DNA from: Pseudomonadota bacterium
Lineage (GTDB): Bacteria > Pseudomonadota > Alphaproteobacteria > Rhizobiales > Pleomorphomonadaceae
Assembly: GCA_018262505.1 (NCBI GenBank)
Contig: JAGSYV010000060.1
Coordinates: forward strand, 1 to 35,134
DNA length: 35,134 nt
Direction of reading: 5' to 3'
The position numbers and the translations under genes were made by a program. The notes below the pieces were generated by a model. The model was given only the letters and a program-made list of their open reading frames with translations, did not search any database and was not told where the DNA came from. This document shows, piece by piece, positions 8,835-17,944 of the stretch. Position 1 is the stretch's first letter. Every line of letters starts with the position of its first letter.

Positions 8835-9844
8835 ACAAGATCATCACCGTCGTCCTGCTGCTTGCCGCCGCGGGCGCCGGTGCCGCCTGGTCCTATGGCA
8901 TGCCGCAGCGCCACGGTTACTTCCTGCCGGCACCGCCGACTGAGGAGATCTATGGCAATGTCGACATCCGCCAAGTGTCGCTCGGCTTTCGGGTTGGTGG
9001 CCGGCTCGCCGCCATGGCGGTGGAAGAGGGCGATGCGGTAAAAACCGGCGACGTGCTGGCCCGCCTCGATGCTGGTCCCTACGAGATTGCCGTCCGCGCC
9101 GCCGAGCAAAATGTCGCAGCACTTCGGGCGACGCTTGATAAGCTCAAAACAGGCGCTCGTCCTTCGGAGATTGCCAAAGCTCGGGCTGCCTACGAGGAAC
9201 AGGTGGCCAGCCTTGCCAATGCCGAACTGGCGCTGACTCGCGCCGACCAACTGCGCGTTCAGGGGACCGTTTCCCAATCGAACCTCGATGCTGCGACGGC
9301 CACTAAGGACATGACGAGCGCCCGTGTCGCCAGTGCCAAGGCAGCCCTCGACCTGATCGAAGAGGGGAGTCGAGCCGAGGATATCGCCACCGCCGAAGCG
9401 CAGCTTCGCGCCGCTGAGGCACAACTCGATGCTGCTCGCACGTCGCTGGCCGACACGGAACTGAAGGCACCGGCCGACGGCGTGATCCTGTCGCGCGTCA
9501 GCGAGCCGGGCGCCATCGTCGCGTCGTCGACCAATGTGCTGATTCTAGCCCTCAGCGAGCCGGTTTGGGTGCGTGCCTATGTGTCGGAAGGAGATCTTGG
9601 CCGTGTTCATCCTGGGTTGAAAGTCAAGGTCACTTCCGATGGCACGACGGGCGCAGGCTATGAGGGACAGGTGGGCTTCATCTCGCCTGTGGCCGAGTTT
9701 ACACCGAAGTCGGTCGAGACGCCGGATCTGCGCACTGACCTCGTCTATCGGCTCCGCATCATCGTCGACCATCCGGGCAAGGACCTGAGGCAGGGCATGC
9801 CGGTCACCGTGCATCTGCCTCCTGCTGCCGGCGAGGCGAAATGA
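8831..9844 (+). CDS. ybhG: HlyD-family membrane fusion protein, YbhG-like
   Basis: A 337-residue periplasmic adaptor for the YbhFSR ABC exporter. An N-terminal hydrophobic anchor (about residues 4-20) is followed by the lipoyl half containing [15 protein letters not shown] long coiled-coil hairpin carries several Ala/Glu-rich heptads. The second lipoyl half contains [12 protein letters not shown], and a beta-barrel closes the protein. The length matches E. coli YbhG (about 330 residues). It overlaps cecR by four bases at its start and ybhF by four bases at its end, so expression is presumably coupled. Confidence 0.9.
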   Translation: MNKIITVVLLLAAAGAGAAWSYGMPQRHGYFLPAPPTEEIYGNVDIRQVSLGFRVGGRLAAMAVEEGDAVKTGDVLARLDAGPYEIAVRAAEQNVAALRATLDKLKTGARPSEIAKARAAYEEQVASLANAELALTRADQLRVQGTVSQSNLDAATATKDMTSARVASAKAALDLIEEGSRAEDIATAEAQLRAAEAQLDAARTSLADTELKAPADGVILSRVSEPGAIVASSTNVLILALSEPVWVRAYVSEGDLGRVHPGLKVKVTSDGTTGAGYEGQVGFISPVAEFTPKSVETPDLRTDLVYRLRIIVDHPGKDLRQGMPVTVHLPPAAGEAK

Positions 9845-11592
9845 GCCCCGCCGTCACCGAAGACAAGCCCGTCCTCGTCCGGCTCGACGGCGTGGTGAAA
9901 CGCTTCGGCGACGGGGTGCCGGCGCTGGATGAGGTTTCGGGCGATATTCGCGGTGGCGAGATTACCGGGCTTGTCGGTCCCGACGGCGCAGGCAAGACGA
10001 CGTTGATCCGTCTGCTGACCGGGCTGATGCAACCCGACGCCGGCCGCATTACCGTGCTGGGGCATGACGCGCGAACCGAGGCGCCGGCCATTCAGGCGGC
10101 GATCGGTTACATGCCGCAACGCTTTGGTCTTTATGAAGACCTTTCCGTCCAGGAAAATCTCGATCTCTATGCCGACATGCGCGGTCTGCCACGCCGCGAC
10201 CGGCCGGCCGTTTTCGGCGAACTGCTCACCTTTACCGACCTCAAGCGCTTCACCGGTCGCCTTGCCGGTAAGTTGTCCGGCGGCATGAAGCAGAAGCTTG
10301 GTCTCGCCTGTGCGCTGATCCGCAAGCCGCGCCTTCTGCTGCTCGATGAGCCGGGTGTGGGCGTCGATCCGATCTCGCGGCGTGAACTCTGGAAGATGGT
10401 GGAGAATCTCACCGCCGAGGGTATCGGCGTCGTCTGGTCGACCGCCTATCTCGACGAGGCGGAAGCCTGCGACAATGTGCTGCTGATGAATGCCGGCAAA
10501 CTGCTCTATGCCGGCACGCCGTCCGGCCTCACCGAACGCGTGAAGGGAAGGGTACGCCGGCTTACCGGCATCGAGGGCAGCCGGCGCCGGCTGCTCGCCC
10601 GCCTGCTCGACGAAGACAAGGTGGTCGATGGAGTTATCCAGGGCGAGGCGATCCGGCTGGTTCTGGTAGAAGAAGACGACGTTGACAGTGTCGCCAAGAC
10701 CGCCGGGACGGACGCCAGCCATCTTGTTCCCGCCACGCCGCGCTTTGAGGACGCTTTCGTCGACATGCTGGGCGGTGGCCCGAGTGGTCGCTCGGCTCTT
10801 GCCGAGGCGCAAGCGCCACGCGCGATCGACGATGGCTGGCCGGTGATTGAGGCGCGCGGTCTGACCAAACGGTTTGGCGACTTCACAGCCGCCGATCACA
10901 TCACCTTCGATATTCCGCGCGGTCAGATCTTCGGTCTACTCGGCCCAAACGGCGCCGGCAAATCCACCACCTTCAAGATGTTGTGCGGCCTCCTGAAGCC
11001 CACCGAGGGCGAGGGTAGGGTGGCTGGCTTCGATCTCCGGCGCGATGCCGCCGAGGCGCGTAATCGCCTCGGCTACATGGCACAGAAATTCTCGCTCTAC
11101 GGCGATCTCTCCGTCGGCCAGAACCTCGATTTCTTTGCCGGCGTCTATGGTCTGGCGGGCAGGCGCCGTCAGGAACGCATCACCTTGATGCTCAACATTT
11201 TCGATCTCAAGAAGCACGCCACCATGTCGGCGAAGGACTTGCCGCTCGGCCTCAAGCAGCGCCTCGCGCTTGCCGCCGCCGTCATGCATGAGCCGGAAGC
11301 CCTGTTCCTCGATGAACCGACGTCGGGCGTCGATCCGATCACCCGACGCGAATTCTGGACCCATATCAATGGCCTCGTCGAGAAGGGCGTAACCGTGCTG
11401 GTCACCACCCATTTCATGGACGAGGCAGAATACTGCGACCGCATCTCGCTGATTTATCGCGGCAAGTCGATCGCCCTTGGCTCGCCCGACGATCTCAAGG
11501 CCAAGGTGGCAACGGCTGATCGGCCCGATCCCACCATGGAAGATGCGTTCATCGCGCTGATCGAGGCGAGCGAGCAGGAGGCCGCAGCATGA
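9841..11592 (+). CDS. ybhF: ABC exporter ATPase with two nucleotide-binding domains, YbhF-like
   Basis: A 583-residue cytoplasmic protein with two fused ABC ATPase domains, energising the YbhS/YbhR permease pair. Domain 1 has Walker [10 protein letters not shown] (46-54), signature LSGGMKQ and Walker [13 protein letters not shown]. Domain 2 has Walker [10 protein letters not shown] (368-376), a degenerate signature LPLGLKQR and Walker [13 protein letters not shown]. As I recall, the non-canonical second signature is also present in E. coli YbhF, so it is probably a family trait rather than damage. ATGA overlaps join it to ybhG and ybhS. E. coli YbhFSR has been linked to drug and cation export; the substrate here is unknown. 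Confidence 0.92.
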   Translation: MSPAVTEDKPVLVRLDGVVKRFGDGVPALDEVSGDIRGGEITGLVGPDGAGKTTLIRLLTGLMQPDAGRITVLGHDARTEAPAIQAAIGYMPQRFGLYEDLSVQENLDLYADMRGLPRRDRPAVFGELLTFTDLKRFTGRLAGKLSGGMKQKLGLACALIRKPRLLLLDEPGVGVDPISRRELWKMVENLTAEGIGVVWSTAYLDEAEACDNVLLMNAGKLLYAGTPSGLTERVKGRVRRLTGIEGSRRRLLARLLDEDKVVDGVIQGEAIRLVLVEEDDVDSVAKTAGTDASHLVPATPRFEDAFVDMLGGGPSGRSALAEAQAPRAIDDGWPVIEARGLTKRFGDFTAADHITFDIPRGQIFGLLGPNGAGKSTTFKMLCGLLKPTEGEGRVAGFDLRRDAAEARNRLGYMAQKFSLYGDLSVGQNLDFFAGVYGLAGRRRQERITLMLNIFDLKKHATMSAKDLPLGLKQRLALAAAVMHEPEALFLDEPTSGVDPITRREFWTHINGLVEKGVTVLVTTHFMDEAEYCDRISLIYRGKSIALGSPDDLKAKVATADRPDPTMEDAFIALIEASEQEAAA

Positions 11593-12719
11593 ACGCCTAT
11601 CGTCGCGGACGAACGCGCCGTCTCACCGCACTCATCCGCAAGGAGAGCTTCCAGATCGTTCGCGACCCTTCCAGCATCCTGATTGCGCTGGTGCTACCGT
11701 TGATCCTGTTGTTCCTGTTCGGCTACGGCGTGTCGCTCGACACCACGCACACGCGTGTCGGCCTGGTGCTCGAGGAGACGACGCCTGTTACCCTCGACCT
11801 TGCGGCCAGCTTTCAGAACTCCCGCTACTTTGACGTGACGATCGGTCATGATCGGCGGGAGTTCGCCGAGGATCTCGTCGAGAGCCGGATCGGCGGGTTC
11901 CTGGTGATCCCGGATGGCTTCACCGCCGACCTCACGGCGTCTCGCCATCCGGCGGTACAGGTGATCGTCGACGGTGCCGACCCCAACACGGCCAACTTCG
12001 TACAGAACTACGCCGCCGGCACCGTCTCCACCTGGGAGGCGCAACGAGCGGCCGAGCGGGCGCTTACGGCGACGCCGCTCCTCGTTCAGCAGCGCTTCTG
12101 GTTCAATCCCGAGCTCAAGAGCCGCAATTTCCTGGTGCCCGGGTCGATCAGCATCGTCATGACACTGGTCGGCACACTGCTCACCTCAATGGTGATTGCG
12201 CGCGAATGGGAGCGCGGCACCATGGAGGCGATGATGGCGACGCCGGTCACCGCCTGGGAGCTCTTGGCCGGCAAGATCGTGCCCTATTTTCTGCTTGGCC
12301 TTGGCTCGATGACCCTCTGCGTCATCCTCGCGGTGTTTCTGTTTCATGTGCCGTTTCGAGGATCGATCCTGGCGCTTTACGCGCTATCGGCTGCTTTTCT
12401 GATGCCGGCGCTGGGGCAGGGCTTTCTGATCTCGGCGGTTACCAAGAACCAATTCCTGGCGTCCCAACTGGCATTGTTATCCGGCTTCCTGCCCAGCTTC
12501 CTGCTGTCCGGTTTCATTTTCGAGATCAATTCGATGCCGACGGTGATCCAGTATATTTCGCTGGCCGTGCCCGCCCGCTATCTGATCCCCAGTCTGCAGT
12601 CGGTTTTTCTGGCTGGTGATATTTGGCCGATGTTCCTTCGCTCCATCCTGATCCTGGTCGGCTTTGGGATTGTTCTCTTTGCCGTCGCCATCCGCAAGAC
12701 CGCGAAAAGGATCGCCTGA
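11589..12719 (+). CDS. ybhS: ABC-2 type permease, YbhS-like
   Basis: A 376-residue inner-membrane permease of the ABC-2 superfamily. One N-terminal transmembrane helix (about 30-48) is followed by a large extracytoplasmic domain and a C-terminal block of about five helices. The block contains the family segments WERGTMEAMMATPVTAWELL and LPSFLLSGFIFEI. The length equals E. coli YbhS. It overlaps ybhF by four bases, and ybhR starts one base after its stop. It should pair with YbhR to form the membrane channel energised by YbhF. Confidence 0.92.
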   Translation: MNAYRRGRTRRLTALIRKESFQIVRDPSSILIALVLPLILLFLFGYGVSLDTTHTRVGLVLEETTPVTLDLAASFQNSRYFDVTIGHDRREFAEDLVESRIGGFLVIPDGFTADLTASRHPAVQVIVDGADPNTANFVQNYAAGTVSTWEAQRAAERALTATPLLVQQRFWFNPELKSRNFLVPGSISIVMTLVGTLLTSMVIAREWERGTMEAMMATPVTAWELLAGKIVPYFLLGLGSMTLCVILAVFLFHVPFRGSILALYALSAAFLMPALGQGFLISAVTKNQFLASQLALLSGFLPSFLLSGFIFEINSMPTVIQYISLAVPARYLIPSLQSVFLAGDIWPMFLRSILILVGFGIVLFAVAIRKTAKRIA

Positions 12720-12720
12720 C

Positions 12721-13833
12721 ATGGGACCGACGCGTCTCCTCGCCCTTGTCCGCAAGGAATTCCTGGCTCTCTTTCGCGATCCCAAGAGCCGCATCATTCT
12801 GATTGCGCCGCCGGTGCTGCAGTTGCTGGTGTTTTCCTACGCGGCCACATTGGAGGTACGCAACGTCGATGTGATGGTGCTCAATCGCGACGCTGGTCAC
12901 TGGGGTAGTGAGTTTATAAGCCGTATCGAAGCGTCGCCGCAGTTCCGCCTTGTCCAGCGCACCGGCAATCCAGCCGAACTTCATGAAGCCATCGACCGCG
13001 AACGGGTGATCGCCGCTGTCGAGATCGGCCCGGATTTCTCGCGCGATATCGAGGCCGGCTCGACCGCCGATATGGCCGTCATCCTCGACGGCCGGCGCTC
13101 CAACGCCTCGCAGATCGTCGCCGGCTATATTTCCGCCATCGCCACCGGCCTGGCGGCCGACACGCCGGCCGGCCAGCGGCTCGCGTCCGTCCGGGTCGGC
13201 ACGGTGGCGCGCAACTGGTTCAATCCAAATCTCGAGTTCAAGTGGTTCATGGTGCCGGGCCTCGTCGCCTCGATCGCCATGCTGGTGGGCCTCTTGGTGA
13301 CCTCGCTTTCCATCGCTCGCGAACGGGAGCTCGGCACCTTCGATCAGTTGATGGTGTCGCCGCTCCGGACCCACGAAATCCTGATCGGCAAGGTGATCCC
13401 GCCGATCCTGATCGGCTTCGTGCACATCACCCTGTTCATTCTGGCGGCCGTCTGGATTTTCGGCATTCCGCTACGCGGCTCGCTGTTCGCCCTCTACGGC
13501 GCCGCTTTCTTCTACCTAGTGTCGCTGGTTGGCTTCGGCCTGTTCATCTCGGCACTGGCCGCCACGCAACAACAGGCGATCCTCGGCGCTTTCCTGTTTC
13601 TCGTGCCGGCCATGCTGCTCTCCGGCTTTGCCACGCCGATTGCCAACATGCCCGAATGGTTGCAGGTCCTCACCTACGTCAATCCGCTCCGCTATTTCCT
13701 GGTGATCGTGCGCGGTGTGTTCCTCAAGGAAATTCCACTTGCCGAAGTCGTCGCCGAGACGGTGCCGATGGCGCTGATCGCCGGTGTAACGCTGCCGGCC
13801 GCCGGTTGGCTGTTCCGCAGCCGGCTGGAGTGA
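12721..13833 (+). CDS. ybhR: ABC-2 type permease, YbhR-like
   Basis: A 370-residue ABC-2 permease paralogous to the preceding gene, with the same plan: one N-terminal helix, an extracytoplasmic domain and a C-terminal helix block. Recognisable segments are RERELGTFDQLMVSPLRTHE and PAMLLSGFATPIANMPEW. An open frame reaches back to 12664 inside ybhS, but the ATG at 12721, one base after the ybhS stop, gives the family N-terminus (GPTRLLALVRKEF). It is the last gene of the cecR operon and is followed by a GC-rich hairpin. Confidence 0.92.
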   Translation: MGPTRLLALVRKEFLALFRDPKSRIILIAPPVLQLLVFSYAATLEVRNVDVMVLNRDAGHWGSEFISRIEASPQFRLVQRTGNPAELHEAIDRERVIAAVEIGPDFSRDIEAGSTADMAVILDGRRSNASQIVAGYISAIATGLAADTPAGQRLASVRVGTVARNWFNPNLEFKWFMVPGLVASIAMLVGLLVTSLSIARERELGTFDQLMVSPLRTHEILIGKVIPPILIGFVHITLFILAAVWIFGIPLRGSLFALYGAAFFYLVSLVGFGLFISALAATQQQAILGAFLFLVPAMLLSGFATPIANMPEWLQVLTYVNPLRYFLVIVRGVFLKEIPLAEVVAETVPMALIAGVTLPAAGWLFRSRLE

Positions 13834-13846
13834 GATGAAAAGGAAA

Positions 13847-13867
13847 CGGCGGCCTGTGAAGCCGCCG
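13847..13867 (-). terminator. Intrinsic terminator between ybhR and mcp
   Basis: The perfect 7-base stem CGGCGGC/GCCGCCG encloses a 7-base loop. On the minus strand it is followed by TTTCCTTTTC, so it is a good rho-independent terminator for the chemotaxis gene. On the plus strand the T-run is missing, so it would be weaker for the ybh operon. Confidence 0.65.
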
Positions 13868-13878
13868 CGAAGTTACTG

Positions 13879-15849
13879 TCAGACGTGATGTGTCAGGTGC
13901 CGCGCACCGACGACAGGAAGCGGCTCTTCGGTGGCTGCCTGGGTGATGCCGACGATATTTTGCGACACCTGATGGGTCCCCGACGAGGCCTGGGCGACGT
14001 TGCGGGCAATCTCGTTGGTCGCCGCGCCCTGCTGGTCGACAGCGGTGGCAATTGACGATGCGATGGCATTGAGCTGCTCGATGATCGAGGTGATGCCGAC
14101 GATCGCCTCGGCCGACGACTGCGTCGACGACTGGATTTCGCCAATCTGGCGGGAAATTTGCGAGGTGGCCTTCGAGGTCTGATCGGCGAGCTGCTTCACT
14201 TCGGCGGCGACGACGGCAAAGCCTTTGCCGGCCTCACCGGCGCGGGCGGCTTCGATCGTCGCGTTGAGCGCAAGAAGGTTGGTCTGGCTGGCGATGTTGT
14301 CGATGAGGTTGACGACTTCGCCGATGCGGTTGGCGCTTTCGGCCAGTTCGCGGACGCGATTGGCTGTGGCCTGAGCGTCGCTGGCGGCGCGGGAGGCAAC
14401 GCGGGTGCTCTCGTCGGCCTGACGCTTGATCTCGCCGATGGAGGAGGCGAGTTCCTCGGCCGAAGCCGCGACGGTCTCGACGTTGGTGGATGCTTCTTCC
14501 GCGGCGCTCGCCACGGTTATCGATTGACCCGAGACCTCCTCCGTAGCGGACGTCATTGACCTCGCGGCAAGCTGCAATTGCGACGACGCGCTGACCACCG
14601 ACTGGACGACGCCGCCCACCGCCATTTCGAACGCATCGGCCAACTGGTTCAGCTCACCACGGCGACGTTCTTCGGTCTTTCCCTTGGCATGGTCCTGTTC
14701 GACGCGCAGCCGCTCGTTCTCCTGAAGCCCCTCCTTGAAGACATTCAGCGTCGCCGCCATCGTTCCGACCTCGTCGGCCCGGCCGAGGCCTGGAATGGCG
14801 ACGGCCAGCTCACCGGCGGAAAGGCGTTGCATGGCGCCGGTGATCGAGACGATGGGACGGGAAATGCCCCGCCCGAGCAGCACGGCAAGCACGAGCCCAA
14901 GAACGAGGCCGCCGGCCGAAATGGCCCACAGCATGGTCTCAGACGACGCCAGCATTTGCTCCGACTTTGCCTGAAGCGCGGCCTGGCTCTTGTTGGCAAC
15001 GCCCATGAAGGCGTTGAGCGTGTCGGTGATGGCTGAAACCTTGTCGTTCAGCGCGGCGACATCCTTGATGTTCTGAAGGCTCGAAGCCTGGATGACCGTG
15101 AAATCGGATTCGTATTGCTGAGCCTTCTCGCGCAGTTCAGCGAAGGTAGAGCGCAATTCCTTCGGACCGGTTTTGGCCGTCGAGTCGATCCAGCTGTCGG
15201 CAGTGGTCAGCGTGTCGAGGGCAGCCTGAAGAGTGTCGTCGTCGAGCGAGGCGAGGGCGACATTCACCTGGTTCTGTACTTGCAGCACCAGTCGCAGGAT
15301 TTCGTTGACAGTGTCGCGCGTCGCGGCATCGCTGGTGGCCAACGCGATGGCGCCGACGTCTTCAAGCCCCTTCTGCACGGCGGCAACGGCGGGTTCCATC
15401 GACTGCGTGCGCATGGTCGCAAGCTTGGCTTTTTCGATGCCGATGCGCGTGAGTTCCGTCGCATAGGACTCGAACTCGAGGCTTAACTCCTTCAGCGTGT
15501 CGCGCTGACCGAAATCGGAAATCTTGCCAATGTCATCGGCGATCGCCGTACGCAACACCTCGGCTTGCTTTTCAGTTGCCTCAGCGGTGCCGGGAAGCGA
15601 TGTGTAGATAAGCTCGCGGCTAAGACGGCGGTATTCCAGGAATTTTGCCTGGATGTCGTTGGCTATGCCGACTTCGACATTTCGAACGGCGAGGTCGCTC
15701 ACGACGCTGTTGGATTGAGAGAAGGTTCTGAGTGCGACGCCAGCCACGATAGTCATTAACGTTAGCGCTACCAAGAACCCGAAAACGATCTTTCCGGATA
15801 TGCCGAGCCGCCAGGCTTTCAATCCCAATTTGCCAACAGTCCAGCGCAT
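13879..15849 (-). CDS. Methyl-accepting chemotaxis protein, C-terminus apparently truncated by frameshift
   Basis: A 656-residue chemoreceptor. TM1 is at about residues 20-42. A periplasmic, all-helical sensor domain of about 270 residues may be an HBM-type domain. TM2 is followed by a HAMP domain beginning [10 protein letters not shown] and a signalling hairpin with tip [21 protein letters not shown]. The ATG at 15849 is preferred over a TTG at 15879 because GGGAGAG lies just upstream. The end is odd: after GITQAATE the frame gives an unrelated tail, whereas another frame reads [11 protein letters not shown] and stops at 13893, resembling the usual C-terminus of such receptors. The C-terminal arm is also 20 or more residues shorter than the N-terminal arm, so a frame-shifting deletion or assembly error is likely. 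Ligand unknown. Confidence 0.85.
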   Translation of the reverse strand: MRWTVGKLGLKAWRLGISGKIVFGFLVALTLMTIVAGVALRTFSQSNSVVSDLAVRNVEVGIANDIQAKFLEYRRLSRELIYTSLPGTAEATEKQAEVLRTAIADDIGKISDFGQRDTLKELSLEFESYATELTRIGIEKAKLATMRTQSMEPAVAAVQKGLEDVGAIALATSDAATRDTVNEILRLVLQVQNQVNVALASLDDDTLQAALDTLTTADSWIDSTAKTGPKELRSTFAELREKAQQYESDFTVIQASSLQNIKDVAALNDKVSAITDTLNAFMGVANKSQAALQAKSEQMLASSETMLWAISAGGLVLGLVLAVLLGRGISRPIVSITGAMQRLSAGELAVAIPGLGRADEVGTMAATLNVFKEGLQENERLRVEQDHAKGKTEERRRGELNQLADAFEMAVGGVVQSVVSASSQLQLAARSMTSATEEVSGQSITVASAAEEASTNVETVAASAEELASSIGEIKRQADESTRVASRAASDAQATANRVRELAESANRIGEVVNLIDNIASQTNLLALNATIEAARAGEAGKGFAVVAAEVKQLADQTSKATSQISRQIGEIQSSTQSSAEAIVGITSIIEQLNAIASSIATAVDQQGAATNEIARNVAQASSGTHQVSQNIVGITQAATEEPLPVVGARHLTHHV

Positions 15850-16015
15850 GTCTCTCTCCCAAACAGTCCGTCCAGCCAATTCACTGCCTGAACCACGCCT
15901 TCAGCATGTGTGAAGCCCATTTCATGTCCGCCGGGGTTAAGCCGACGTTTATACGCAGCGTTGATCTGAATTGGTCGCCATTGTGACTGAACAAATGTAC
16001 AGATACTTTTCGATG

Positions 16016-16031
16016 TGCTTTATTTGTGCCA
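16016..16031 (-). promoter_or_regulatory. Possible sigma-54 promoter for mcp
   Basis: Read on the minus strand, TGGCACAAATAAAGCA keeps the -24 TGGCAC and the GG-N10-GC spacing of sigma-54 promoters. However, the -12 element is AAGC instead of TTGC. It would give a leader of roughly 155 bases before the mcp ATG. No enhancer-binding protein gene is nearby, so this is tentative. Confidence 0.25.
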
Positions 16032-16305
16032 GCAGTGAAACGATATAATCTAAATATATCCTTTCTTTATGCGATGTATATCTGAGTTTTCATCCAATTT
16101 CATCCTGATTTAAGGTGATGATATTGCATGAAGACCATGTAGAAGTAGGCGGTCTCGACGATAAGGCTGTTTCCTCGCGGGGCGACAACCTGATGTTGTC
16201 TGGTGACGCGGGCATGGATATTGGATGGCGGATTCCCGGAGGGACGATTCACCCCGGTTTTCTTGGAAGATTCCGCGACGGACATCGGCCCAGCCTGCAA
16301 CTAGG

Positions 16306-16332
16306 TAATTATTCGTATAAACGAAAGAATTA
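16306..16332. repeat. Interrupted AT-rich dyad
   Basis: Inner arms TTCGT/ACGAA surround ATAA, and outer arms TAATT/AATTA flank them with one unpaired base on the left and two on the right. It lies in the mcp-ugpB intergenic region, about 240 bases before ugpB. It could be a binding site for a dimeric regulator; there is no T-tract suggesting a terminator. Confidence 0.35.
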
Positions 16333-16475
16333 GGTGGTTTTGGCGGGTTCGGGGTGCTGCGCAAGGGAATTTGGGCGGCGCCAACGACGAGGCGCTACCC
16401 AGGTTTCCGAGTCGCGTATATCGCCGAGCGCTCGTCGCCCAACCTCGGTGAGGAACCTCATCCGAACTCCTTGGG

Positions 16476-16515
16476 GTGTCGCCGAACCGTCATTTGGAAG
16501 CAATCTCTCTGTCAT
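16476..16515 (+). promoter_or_regulatory. Candidate Pho box array upstream of ugpB
   Basis: Seven-base units in an 11-base register resemble the PhoB half-site CTGTCAT: GTGTCGC (16476, 4/7), CCGTCAT (16487, 6/7), AAGCAAT (16498, 3/7) and CTGTCAT (16509, 7/7). The array ends 53 bases before the ugpB ATG. PhoB control of ugp is established in E. coli and documented in rhizobia, so the site is plausible. No clear -10 was found. Confidence 0.5.
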
Positions 16516-16568
16516 ACGCGCCTCCTACTGCTTGCCGTCACCGACAACCTCAAGAGTAGGAAGACGCC

Positions 16569-17829
16569 ATGCTGACGCGGTCCTTCATCGCCGGGCTTGC
16601 CCTGACCTTTTTGTCCGGCTCGTCCTTCGCGGCCACCGAAATCACCTGGTGGCATGCCATGGGTGGCGAGCTTGGCAAGAAGCTCGATGAAATCGTCGCC
16701 AAGTACAACGCCTCGCAGAGCGACTACAAGGTGACCGCCGTCTATAAGGGGTCCTATCCTGAGACTATGACGGCGGCCATCGCCGCCTTCCGTGCCAAGC
16801 AGCAGCCTGACATCGTGCAGGTGTTCGAGGTTGGCACTGGTACGATGATGGCCGCCAAGGGCGCCGTCTATCCGGTCTACCAGCTGATGAAGGACACCGG
16901 CGCGGCCTTCGATCAGAAGGCCTTCCTGTCGGCTGTGGTCGGCTACTACACCGATGCCGACGGCAACATGCTGTCGATGCCGTTCAACTCCTCGACACCG
17001 ATCCTCTACTACAACAAGGACGTCTTCCAGAAGGCCGGGCTCGATCCCGAGCAGCCGCCCAAGACCTGGGAAGATGTCGAGTCCTATTCCAAGAAGATCA
17101 TCTCGTCGGGCGCCGCCAAGTGCGGCTTCACCACCGGCTGGATTTCCTGGATACAGCTCGAGAATTTCTCGGCTTGGCATAACAAGCCGATCGGCACCCT
17201 TCAGAACGGTATCGGTGGTATCAACGCCGAGCTGACCGTCAACGGCGACCTGCAGGTTCGTCACTGGACCAATCTCAAGAAGTGGCAGGATGAAGGGGTA
17301 TTCGAGTATGGCGGTCCGGCTGGTGGCAACGATGCCCCGCCCAAGTTCTACAGCCAGGAATGCGCCATCTACATAAACTCGTCGGCTGCGCGCGCTGCCG
17401 TGATCGGCAATGCCAAGGACTTCAAGGTCGGCTTTGGTATGCTGCCCTACTATTCCGACGTCCAGGGGGCGCCGCAGAACTCGATCATCGGAGGCGCCAC
17501 GCTCTGGGTGCTGAAGGGCCATAGCGAGGCCGAGTACAAGGGCGTCGCCAACTTCTTCACCTTCCTGTCGTCGCCGGAAGTGCAGGCCGATTGGCACCAG
17601 TACTCGGGCTATCTGCCGATCACCGAGGCGGCCCAAGCAGATCACGCTCAACCCGCCCACCGAAAACTCCAAGGGCCTGCGCTTCGGCAACTACGTGCAG
17701 ATCCGCGATGTGATCGACGAGGAGTTCCAGAATCTGCTCGCCGGCAAGAAGACCCCGAAGGACGCGCTCGACTCGGTCGTGACGCGCGGCGACAAGCTGA
17801 TTGCCGATTTTCGGGCATCGAACGGCTAA
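16569..17829 (+). pseudogene. ugpB: Glycerol-3-phosphate-binding protein UgpB, disrupted by a frame-shifting deletion
   Basis: The periplasmic substrate-binding protein of the Ugp importer for sn-glycerol-3-phosphate and its diesters. The signal peptide ends at SSFA, and the mature protein starts ATEITWWHAMGGELGKK. YKGSYPETMTAAIAAFR, QVFEVGTGTMMAAKGA and PFNSSTPILYYNKD closely match UgpB. After SGYLPITEAA (to base 17633) the frame is lost. The conserved end LNPPTENSKGLRFGNYVQIRD resumes one base out of phase at about 17635 and stops at 17829. By comparison with E. coli UgpB about 20 residues are missing, so a deletion of about 59 bases fits. Unshifted, translation would run to 18017, into ugpA. 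Upstream AGTAGGAAG supports the ATG. It is either a real mutation or an assembly error. Confidence 0.85.
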
Positions 17830-17850
17830 GCCGGCCATCCCTGTCGAATG

Positions 17851-17883
17851 CCGGCGCCGACGGGCTCTCCCGTGCGGCGCCGG
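17851..17883 (+). repeat. Strong intergenic hairpin between ugpB and ugpA
   Basis: Arms CCGGCGCCG (17851-17859) and CGGCGCCGG (17875-17883) pair over 9 bases. The stem continues as ACGGG/CCCGT, with one bulged G (17874) and a CTCT loop. No T-tract follows. It lies 22 bases after the conserved ugpB stop and 62 bases before ugpA. Hairpins at this position often stabilise the binding-protein mRNA and reduce permease expression, as in malE-malF. Confidence 0.65.
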
Positions 17884-17944
17884 AATTCATCCGTGTGGCT
17901 GCCGATACTGAGGCTCTGCCGCATTCCTCGATCCGGTTCATTTC

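Larger units (their letters stand above)
15850..16568. other. Long intergenic region between mcp and ugpB
   Basis: A 719-base divergent region without a convincing gene. Short open frames within it show no recognisable protein and no good start. The part nearest mcp (about 15960-16120) is markedly A+T-rich compared with its surroundings and holds a GG-N10-GC element on the minus strand. The middle holds an interrupted dyad (16306-16332). The part nearest ugpB holds an array of Pho-box-like half-sites (16476-16515). The remainder shows nothing I can name. Confidence 0.6.

Noticed and set aside
9745..10899. Antisense open frame opposite ybhF
   Set aside because: It is a shadow of the two-domain ATPase gene. 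No ribosome binding site or domain is seen.
11230..11270. Degenerate second signature LPLGLKQ in YbhF as a mutation
   Set aside because: E. coli YbhF has, as I recall, a similar non-canonical second signature, so it is treated as a family trait.
16115..16333. Possible 72-codon gene in the mcp-ugpB gap
   Set aside because: It starts in a poor context, has no recognisable family and ends inside the AT-rich dyad. I could not support it as a gene.
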